The position numbers were made by a program, and so were the translations under genes. A DNA stretch of 5,533 nucleotides, taken from Planctomycetaceae bacterium (lineage in GTDB: Bacteria > Planctomycetota > Phycisphaerae > Phycisphaerales > SM1A02). The stretch spans positions 1 to 5,533 of the forward strand of contig JAIYCA010000195.1 in the NCBI GenBank assembly GCA_027488265.1, read 5' to 3'. The notes beneath the pieces were generated by a model. That model was not told the DNA's origin, did not search any database, and was given only the letters and a program-made list of their open reading frames with translations. Of the stretch, positions 1-5,533 are shown one piece after another. Positions within the stretch are counted from its first letter, which is position 1. Every line of letters begins with the position of its first letter.

Positions 1-608
1 AATCGGAACGACGCTCCTGGCGTAAGCGGCGCAGGCAAATCGATGCGCATCATCGTGTCGACGATCGTCGTTGGCAGCATCGCGCCTTGTGCATCCTGCA
101 CGACGACATCGCGATAGCCGCCCTCCCACTCCGCTTGTTCGACGAGGTTGCGCAAGAAACGCACGTCTTGCGGCGACGAGAGATCTGGCGCGATTTCAGC
201 GCGCTCGCCCAGCGAATCGCGGCGGAATCGATTTTGATCGAGTTGCACCCAGAGATAGCGAAGTTCGTCGGGCGAATTGTTGTGGTAAACGATGCGCTGC
301 GTGCCGGTGATTTCTGCACGCGAGGGATCGAGCTCAACCTCGATGTCATGGTCAACTTTTTGCTGCCAGTAGCGTGCACCCGGCGCGCCCGAGGCGCTGC
401 GGAAATCGTTCGGTGTCGGAAGCACTTCATCGAGTTGGCGGAACGGATCGCCCTCCCGTAGCACTGATGGCGGGACAACGATCGCCGCATCCTGATCGAG
501 CGAAAGATCCGGCGGGCCTGCGACGGCCGAAGGCGCGACGCCGTTTATCAGGCAAGCGCAGACCACAGCAAACACGGTGCTCTGCAAGAAACCACGGACC
601 GCTGACAT
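1..608 (-). CDS. Secreted M1-family metallopeptidase (aminopeptidase N-like), N-terminal part only, cut by the left window edge
   Basis: I translated the minus strand by hand. The frame is open from an in-frame TAG at 687-689 to the window edge and gives 202 codons from the ATG at 608. Residues 1-30 look like a Sec signal peptide: a short basic start, a hydrophobic stretch around residues 11-25, and a likely AVA|G cleavage after residue 30. From about residue 79 the sequence (GARYWQQKVDHDIEVELD, then YHNNSPDELRYLWVQLDQN) matches the N-terminal beta-sandwich domain of bacterial M1 peptidases as I recall the family. The zinc site (HExxH plus a distal Glu) and the GxMEN motif would lie beyond position 1 and cannot be checked, so activity is inferred from family. 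The expected role is zinc-dependent removal of N-terminal residues from peptides, in the periplasm or at the cell surface. In-frame ATGs at 644 and 680 are alternative starts. I chose 608 because it gives a compact signal peptide. None of the three has a good ribosome site. Confidence 0.8.
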   Translation of the reverse strand, partial: MSAVRGFLQSTVFAVVCACLINGVAPSAVAGPPDLSLDQDAAIVVPPSVLREGDPFRQLDEVLPTPNDFRSASGAPGARYWQQKVDHDIEVELDPSRAEITGTQRIVYHNNSPDELRYLWVQLDQNRFRRDSLGERAEIAPDLSSPQDVRFLRNLVEQAEWEGGYRDVVVQDAQGAMLPTTIVDTMMRIDLPAPLTPGASFR

Positions 609-765
609 CGGATTGAGAACGCGGGGCGACTGTTGAAAGCGCATCCGCGCAATGTACGACGAGTGGGATGAAGCGCGCATCTGTTTCTACGGGAGAAGCG
701 AGGTTTCACGCTTCAAAATGGCGAAAGGCGCTGCATCCGGATTGCGGGAGACCGTCGAGTGACAT
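609..765. other. Spacer between kinase and M1 peptidase genes
   Basis: This 157-bp gap shrinks to 121 or 85 bp if the peptidase starts at 644 or 680. I see no stem followed by a T-run on the minus strand, so no intrinsic terminator after the kinase gene. I also find no convincing -35/-10 pair for the peptidase. A TACATT hexamer lies just before the ATG at 644 but has no matching -35 at a normal distance. Read-through from the kinase gene is therefore possible but unproven. Confidence 0.5.
695..714. repeat. Small inverted repeat upstream of the peptidase gene
   Basis: GAAGCG at 695-700 and CGCTTC at 709-714 form a perfect 6-bp inverted repeat around an 8-nt loop. It lies 15 bp upstream of the farthest possible peptidase start (680). 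On the plus strand it is followed by AAAA, so on the transcribed minus strand the T-run precedes the stem and it is not a terminator. It could be a weak operator or leader hairpin, or chance. Confidence 0.3.
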
Positions 766-770
766 TCACT
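758..770. repeat. Short inverted repeat across the kinase stop codon
   Basis: AGTGA at 758-762 and TCACT at 766-770 form a perfect 5-bp inverted repeat with a 3-nt loop. The stop codon of the kinase (766-768 on the minus strand) lies inside it. The stem is short and no T-run follows, so it is at best a weak 3'-end structure. Confidence 0.25.
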
Positions 771-3159
771 GGTCTTTCACGCGATTGGATATCAACCGCG
801 CTCGCACGATCGCATCATCGAACTCTTGGCGCGAAACGGGCTCGGCCTCGACAAGTGCGCATTCTTCGAGATATGTGGTCCGCATTCGATCCAAACGCTC
901 TACCTCTCCCTCACTCACAAGCCACGAGAGTGCCGAGCGCCGCACCCATGAACTCATCGGGCCATCAGGCTCTTGAAGCCGCTGGTACGCCGCGAGGATC
1001 TCAACGAATTCTTCCATCACTTCACGCGCTCGACCAAGGTTGGCCATCGACATCGCGCGATTGAAACGAAGATTGAGCAGCGAACCGTTGGCCGAACCGA
1101 GCACTGGTTCAAGCGCTTCGCGCTCCGCCTGCGCGAACGCGACGAGTTCATCGACGAGTCCAAGTTGTGAGAGCGCGAGTGAGATGGAAACGGCCGCTTT
1201 CGCGCGCACGATTGCGTGTTCAGGCTGCTCCACAAGTTGTGCGTGGAGCGCGCGCAATTCGGCAAGCGTGGACTCCTTCTCTGGAAAATCTACGCGCGTA
1301 CGCAGAAGTACAGTGCGCGCCTCGAGCGCCACCCGCGACGTCGGCCCTGCGCATCGCTCGATGTGCGCGAGGACGTCCTCCGCATCGACGTTGCTGAAGT
1401 CTTCGACGGCCGTACAGTCGTCGACGGATCTCAGAGAGTCGGCCTTTGGGATGTTTTGGGCACGCTCCGCGGCAAAGACCGTCGCCCGCGATGAACTCAG
1501 GGTTTCGACTTGAGGTGCCCGCAGCGAACCCACGCTTTCCATAATCGGAATCAAGAGCACAAGTGCTCGGAGACTCTCCTCATCCGACGGCCACTCCTGC
1601 CCGCGCGTTCGACTCCCGCGACGCACAAGTTGCCATGCGAGTTCACGCGCGCGAGTCGGATCGCTCCCCGCCAAAACCCGCGCATATGCAGACACCAGTC
1701 TTCGCGCGACTGACTCGTTTGCATCGATCGTCGATCCTACGCGCTCCACCGCGGGGCGCAGAGCTCGCTCTGCATTGCGCTGAAAGCCGATTGCCGACCA
1801 TGCTCCCGCAAGGGCAAGTCGTACGCGTGCCGCCGCAAGTTCGTCGGTTGCATCGAGCGCAGGCAAACGCACGCTTGCGCTCTCGAGTACTTGCATCATC
1901 AACGCGCGGTCAAAGCCTCGACCTGTCTGCGACTCTAGTTCACCAAGAAGTTGCTCGAGAAATACAGCGGTTGCTTCCGCGTGCACCTCACTCGCTTGCG
2001 CACGTTGTGCTGCGCGGAACGAGACGACACTCGACGAGAGCAGCGCAATCATCGAGAGCAGCAGCGCGAGTGCGGCAACGCGGTTTCGCGCGGCGAATCG
2101 CCAACAGCGCTGCATCATCGACTCTGGGCGCGCGCGCACGGCTTCTCCGCGAAGCCATGATTCCAAATCTGCACTCAGTGCATCGACGTCGTTGTAACGC
2201 GATTGCGGATCGCGCGCGAGTGCCTTTGCGACAATCGCATCGAGGTCGCCACGCAAGACGAGTGCATCGTTCGCCGCGAGAACTTCACTCGAAGGTGCGC
2301 CGATCGGCGTCTCGCGCAGAAATCGCGCCAACGTCGACGGCCGAAGACCACGAATCTCCTCACGCGCGAATGGCAGTTTCTCCGTCAAAAGAAGGTAGAG
2401 AATCACTCCGAGCGACCAGACGTCACTGCGAACGTCACCTAGCTCTGAGCTTCCATCCGCCTGCTCTGGACTCATGAACTCAGGAGTTCCAATCACGCTT
2501 CCACGCGGAGGGTCGTGCCTTTCCGAGCGGCACTCCGGATGCGATTCCGCGCCGACCTCTCGTTGAGGTGAAGCATGGAGCGCCTGCTGCACCACCGACT
2601 CACGCGCGATTGTCGCGGGATCTTCTTCAAGCGCTTGCGCGAGCCCCCAATCGATGATCCGCACACGCCATCCACCTTCGACACGCTGCGCGAGCACGTT
2701 TCCTGGCTTCAAATCGCGGTGCAAGATGCCTCGTCGATGTGCGTGCGCCACACCTCCGAGCACCTGCAGAAAGAGCGTGACACGCTCGCGCACCGAAAGT
2801 TCTGCCTTGCGACTCGCAGAGGTGAGCGGCTCACCCTGCACGATCGGCATCGCGAAGAACGGCCTCCCATCCGACGTACATCCAGCATCGTTGATGGTGA
2901 TGATCGCGGGGTGGTCCAGTTCAGCGAGAGCCACGCGCTCGGCTTCGAATCGGCGGAGCGCGCTCATTGACTCGAGTTCGGCGCGAAGGACTTTCACCGC
3001 ACAACGAATCGCTGGCGTCTCCAACGTCTCCGCAACGTAGACGACGCCGTGTGCACCTTCGCCGAGGCGCGCACGTATGCGGTAGCGCGGAAGCACAGGA
3101 AAGGCTGCTTCAGCGTCATCGTTGATCGAAGCGATCACACGTGGCTCCGCCAGAGACAT
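766..3159 (-). CDS. Membrane-anchored Ser/Thr protein kinase (Hanks type) with TPR-like C-terminal half
   Basis: 797 residues. It should phosphorylate Ser/Thr on unknown partners, with the kinase domain in the cytoplasm. Kinase domain, about residues 25-337: glycine loop GEGAHG (33-38), catalytic Lys56 in AVKVL, likely helix-C Glu74, HRDLKPGN (147-154, an RD kinase), DWG in place of DFG (170-172), GTPEFMSPEQ (224-233), and DVWSLG (246-251). All catalytic residues are present. The stretch from DWG to SPE is unusually long (about 60 residues). A single membrane helix at about 359-381 follows a basic segment, predicting an N-in, C-out topology. Residues 382-797 look helical; 415-475 and about 694-727 resemble degenerate TPR units seen in planctomycete-type kinases, and I cannot name the rest. 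The start is firm: an in-frame TAG (3169-3171) lies four codons upstream of the ATG. A weak ribosome site GGTAGG is at 3168-3173. The gene begins 91 bp after the cyclase stop, so it may share its transcript. Confidence 0.93.
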   Translation of the reverse strand: MSLAEPRVIASINDDAEAAFPVLPRYRIRARLGEGAHGVVYVAETLETPAIRCAVKVLRAELESMSALRRFEAERVALAELDHPAIITINDAGCTSDGRPFFAMPIVQGEPLTSASRKAELSVRERVTLFLQVLGGVAHAHRRGILHRDLKPGNVLAQRVEGGWRVRIIDWGLAQALEEDPATIARESVVQQALHASPQREVGAESHPECRSERHDPPRGSVIGTPEFMSPEQADGSSELGDVRSDVWSLGVILYLLLTEKLPFAREEIRGLRPSTLARFLRETPIGAPSSEVLAANDALVLRGDLDAIVAKALARDPQSRYNDVDALSADLESWLRGEAVRARPESMMQRCWRFAARNRVAALALLLSMIALLSSSVVSFRAAQRAQASEVHAEATAVFLEQLLGELESQTGRGFDRALMMQVLESASVRLPALDATDELAAARVRLALAGAWSAIGFQRNAERALRPAVERVGSTIDANESVARRLVSAYARVLAGSDPTRARELAWQLVRRGSRTRGQEWPSDEESLRALVLLIPIMESVGSLRAPQVETLSSSRATVFAAERAQNIPKADSLRSVDDCTAVEDFSNVDAEDVLAHIERCAGPTSRVALEARTVLLRTRVDFPEKESTLAELRALHAQLVEQPEHAIVRAKAAVSISLALSQLGLVDELVAFAQAEREALEPVLGSANGSLLNLRFNRAMSMANLGRAREVMEEFVEILAAYQRLQEPDGPMSSWVRRSALSWLVSEGEVERLDRMRTTYLEECALVEAEPVSRQEFDDAIVRARLISNRVKDQ

Positions 3160-3250
3160 GGGACGAGCCTACCACGAGTCGTGATTCGGATCCCACATAC
3201 GATCCTCGCACCACGGTCGCGCCGCTTCATCCGTCGTTTCATCAGTCTAC
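3160..3250. other. Spacer between cyclase and kinase genes
   Basis: This 91-bp gap is short enough for co-transcription. No stem with a T-run follows the cyclase stop on the minus strand. I cannot identify a good sigma-70-type promoter for the kinase; TATGTG around 3195-3200 is -10-like but has no clear -35 partner. Confidence 0.5.
3173..3183. promoter_or_regulatory. 11-bp palindrome just upstream of the kinase start
   Basis: CACGA-G-TCGTG is a perfect 5-bp inverted repeat around one central base. It ends 13 bp upstream of the kinase ATG and overlaps by one base the weak ribosome site GGTAGG (3168-3173, minus strand). In RNA it could close a small hairpin with a 3-nt loop that affects ribosome access; in DNA it could be an operator. 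It is short enough to be chance in G+C-rich DNA. Confidence 0.25.
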
Positions 3251-5407
3251 TCACGGACCAAACAGCGCTACGCGCTCACCGCGATCAATGAGCCGCTTGC
3301 CCGAGAGCCCGCGCCCGTGCGCATCGAGGTAGCGCCCAATCGCCATCGTCGGGAAGTACAGGCGATACAGGTGGTAGCGCAGGTAGAAGACTTTGGGGAA
3401 CCCAGTACCAGTGTACTCGGTTTCGCGCCAACTTCCCGCAGGGTCACCGTCCGGGTTTGAGAGCGGATCGGCGGCGGCGAGTGTGTCGAGTTGCGTTCGG
3501 CAGAGCCAATCGATCGCACGCTTGAGATCGGGATCTTCCGCGCCGAACACTTCTTGCAACACCATGGCTGCCCACGCGGTTTGGCTCGCGGTGGAAGGCC
3601 CCTGCCCACGCAGCGATGGATCCTCGTACGTGTCGGCGCTCTCGCCGAAACTGCCATCCGGCTTTTGGATCGACTTCATCCAGCGGCCCGCACGTTGAAT
3701 CCACTCTTCGTTGCGCGAGACACCGCAACGAATCGGACCGATCACCGCTTGCCACGTTCCGTAGATGTAGTTGACACCCCAGCGACCAAAGAAGGCCCCA
3801 TCCGGCTCCTGCCGCGCGCGAATGAACGCGAGTGCCGCACGAATGGATGGATGCTCCTTCGTGAAGCCGTGCCACGAAAGGCACTCGAGTACGCGCCCGG
3901 TGATATCGGGGCACGACGGATCTTGCATCGCGTTGTGGTCGGCGAACGGTACGTACTCGAGAATGCGACGATCGCGCGTGCGGTCGAACGCCGCCCAACC
4001 GCCATCGTCATTCTGCATCGCGAGAATCCAACGCACTCCGCGCTCGGCGGCAGCAATCGTCTCAGCTCGCGCCTGCGTTGATTCTTCGGAGGACGCCGCG
4101 CAACCGCGTGCGACGCGCGCGAGCGCCATCGCAACCATCGCACTGTCGTCCGAGTCTGGGTAGTACGAATTCGCGTATTCGAAGTACCAACCGCTCGGTG
4201 CCACTGCGCCATCGACGTTCGCCTGCCAATCACCCGCAAAGCGACACTCGCGCGCGACAAGCCACGACGCCGCACGCGCGGCGGCTTCGTCATCCATCGT
4301 GTAACCGCAGTCGGCGAGCGCGTAGAGCGCGATGCCCGTATCCCAAACCGGCGAAAAGCAAGGCTGAATTCGAATCGGCGCGTCGTTCCCTGCGCCGAGT
4401 GGCACAAAGAACGCATCGAGCTCGCGCTCCGCACGCTCGACGAGCGGATGCGAGCGTTCATATCCAAGCGCGTACAGCACGATTTGCCAGTACACCATCG
4501 ACGGGAAGATCGCACCGACGCCATCCGTGCGCCCGGGGCCATCCTGTCCAGCGCGCGATGCAATCCAGTCAAACGCGCGATCGATCGCGGCCTGACGCCA
4601 CGGAGTTCCGCCAACATCGTGCAACTTCTTGAGGAGACGATCGACCTTCAGGAAGAACTTCTTCCAACGCGCGGGCGCGTCGTTCGTCGGCTTCAGCACG
4701 TGGCGCGCATCTTGATCGAGGAAGAGTTCGCCGATGCCAAGCGCCGCTGGCACTTCACGCGTCGATCGCTTCGTCGCAACGATGGAAAGCGGAAGAATCA
4801 TCACTCGACTCCACGCGCTTACCTTCTCCAAGTGAAAGTAGAACGCACGTGGAAAGAAGATGATTTCCGGCGGAATCGCGGGAACTGCGTTCCACGAAAC
4901 CTGCCCAAGTGCAGCGAGGTAGAAATTTGTAAACGAGTTGCACTTCTCAGCGCCACCGAGATGACGAATGAGCGCGCGCGCTTTCTTCATGTGCGGCGCG
5001 TCGGGTGAGTCGCCAAAGAGTTTGAGCGTGAAGTATGCCTTGACGCACGCCGAGATGTCCGACTTCGAGTTTGGGTACGGCCCCCAACCACCATCCTCGC
5101 GCTGCTGCGAGCGGAGATATCCAAGGATGCGCTGCAAGGTCTCCGGACCGCGACCATCGACAAGAGGCTGCGCCTCCTGACCGAGGATCCACTTCATCAG
5201 GAGATACTCGCTCTGCAAGATCGAGTCGCCCTCGAGTTCCGCGCACCAGTGACCGTCGCGCTTTTGGAGCGACTTCAATGCGCCGACGGCACGCACGAGG
5301 TGCTGCTCAACATCGGCGTGCGAAAGAGGCGCGGCGCGATGCGACGATTCGACGCGGCTCGCTGCGGCAGCGAAACTCGGCTGTGGCGTGTGCGGAACTT
5401 CTCGCAT
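3251..5407 (-). CDS. shc: Squalene-hopene cyclase
   Basis: 718 residues from this ATG. It cyclises squalene to hopene/diplopterol, the committed step of hopanoid synthesis, as a monotopic membrane enzyme. The acid motif DXDD is DSDD (residues 418-421; bases 4145-4156). QW-type repeats are seen at 48-54, 102-108, 465-471, 533-539 (Phe for Trp) and 581-587 (Phe for Trp). Other hallmarks are SPVWDT (352-357), PFADHNAM (about 487-494) and YTGTGFP (665-671). Aligned by eye to the Alicyclobacillus enzyme, active-site F365, W312, F601, F605, Y609 and Y612 are kept (here F409, W355, F670, F674, Y678, Y681). Y420 is F474 and H451 is R505. Both ends of the fold are present and no frameshift is seen. 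The start is uncertain: the frame continues upstream through a GTG at 5491 (746 aa) to the window edge. I prefer the ATG at 5407 because the extra residues are Arg/Ser-rich and unlike the family. No clear ribosome site precedes either start. Confidence 0.96.
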   Translation of the reverse strand: MREVPHTPQPSFAAAASRVESSHRAAPLSHADVEQHLVRAVGALKSLQKRDGHWCAELEGDSILQSEYLLMKWILGQEAQPLVDGRGPETLQRILGYLRSQQREDGGWGPYPNSKSDISACVKAYFTLKLFGDSPDAPHMKKARALIRHLGGAEKCNSFTNFYLAALGQVSWNAVPAIPPEIIFFPRAFYFHLEKVSAWSRVMILPLSIVATKRSTREVPAALGIGELFLDQDARHVLKPTNDAPARWKKFFLKVDRLLKKLHDVGGTPWRQAAIDRAFDWIASRAGQDGPGRTDGVGAIFPSMVYWQIVLYALGYERSHPLVERAERELDAFFVPLGAGNDAPIRIQPCFSPVWDTGIALYALADCGYTMDDEAAARAASWLVARECRFAGDWQANVDGAVAPSGWYFEYANSYYPDSDDSAMVAMALARVARGCAASSEESTQARAETIAAAERGVRWILAMQNDDGGWAAFDRTRDRRILEYVPFADHNAMQDPSCPDITGRVLECLSWHGFTKEHPSIRAALAFIRARQEPDGAFFGRWGVNYIYGTWQAVIGPIRCGVSRNEEWIQRAGRWMKSIQKPDGSFGESADTYEDPSLRGQGPSTASQTAWAAMVLQEVFGAEDPDLKRAIDWLCRTQLDTLAAADPLSNPDGDPAGSWRETEYTGTGFPKVFYLRYHLYRLYFPTMAIGRYLDAHGRGLSGKRLIDRGERVALFGP

Positions 5408-5533
5408 GGGGGTACTCAGGGACGGAGGGGCGATGGTAACGCGCAGTCGCCGCTGCCGATGCGCGGTTTTGCGCGATTCACGCGAGCGCACGCGAGAGTG
5501 GGTTGCGAGTGCTCGTGCTTGTCGCGGTCGCTG
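5408..5533 (-). other. Region upstream of the cyclase; reading frame open to the window edge
   Basis: In the cyclase frame this 126-bp stretch has no stop codon. It would add a GTG start at 5491 (28 extra residues) or an even longer extension from outside the window. The encoded residues are very basic (many Arg) with mixed codons, which looks more like leader DNA than a conserved domain. I see no clear promoter: TACCAT around 5433-5438 on the minus strand is -10-like but lacks a -35 partner. Confidence 0.4.

Noticed and set aside
50..490. 146-codon minus-strand frame
   Set aside because: Its composition is Arg/Ser-rich, while the neighbouring frame gives a coherent signal peptide and M1 peptidase domain over the same bases.
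551..557. Lipoprotein signal at the Cys pair in the peptidase signal peptide
   Set aside because: The residues before each Cys (AVV-C, VCA-C) do not fit a good lipobox, and an AVA|G signal peptidase I site fits better.
695..714. Possible terminator for the kinase gene
   Set aside because: The T-run lies before the stem on the transcribed strand, the stem is 6 bp and the repeat is 52-71 bp past the stop; at most a weak hairpin.
1620..1695. Simple-repeat or GCGC-rich tracts as candidate repeat elements
   Set aside because: CGCG and GCGC runs are spread over the coding regions and reflect Arg/Ala codons, not a defined repeat unit.
1563..2477. 304-codon open frame on the plus strand
   Set aside because: It is antisense to the well-supported kinase, Arg/Ser/His-rich and without recognisable motifs; long antisense frames are common in G+C-rich DNA.
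3491..4081. 196-codon plus-strand frame inside the cyclase
   Set aside because: Antisense shadow with Arg/Pro-rich composition and no family resemblance.
3742..4617. 291-codon open frame on the minus strand
   Set aside because: It overlaps the cyclase in another frame, is extremely Arg/Ser-rich, and the cyclase frame there holds DSDD and the QW motifs.

Overview
The window (about 60% G+C by eye) carries three genes, all on the minus strand. Read in the direction of transcription, from high to low coordinates, they are a squalene-hopene cyclase (3251-5407), a membrane-anchored Ser/Thr protein kinase (766-3159), and the N-terminal third or so of a secreted M1-family metallopeptidase that runs off the left edge (1-608). 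No RNA genes, mobile elements, CRISPR arrays or phage-like genes were seen, and the plus strand holds only antisense shadow frames.

The organism is probably a hopanoid-making Gram-negative-type bacterium. A planctomycete, perhaps a Phycisphaerae-like lineage, is the best guess. This rests on the kinase architecture (N-terminal kinase with a DWG motif, one membrane segment, long TPR-like C-terminal half), on the lack of clear Shine-Dalgarno sites, and on the cyclase. It is inferred from recalled family patterns, since no database search was possible.

Layout: 5408-5533 is the region upstream of the cyclase, where the cyclase frame stays open to the window edge, so its true start is not certain. 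A 91-bp spacer (3160-3250) separates cyclase from kinase and contains a short 11-bp palindrome just before the kinase start. A 157-bp spacer (609-765) separates kinase from peptidase and contains two small inverted repeats but no convincing terminator.

The cyclase makes hopanoids from squalene, and the kinase probably senses something across the membrane. The peptidase probably acts outside the cytoplasm. The same orientation and short spacers allow co-transcription, but nothing in the sequence proves a functional link. None of the other usual hopanoid genes (hpnC/D/E, hpnH, etc.) is in the window. Overall this looks like an ordinary chromosomal region. The least explained parts are the kinase's long activation-segment insertion and its large unassigned C-terminal half.
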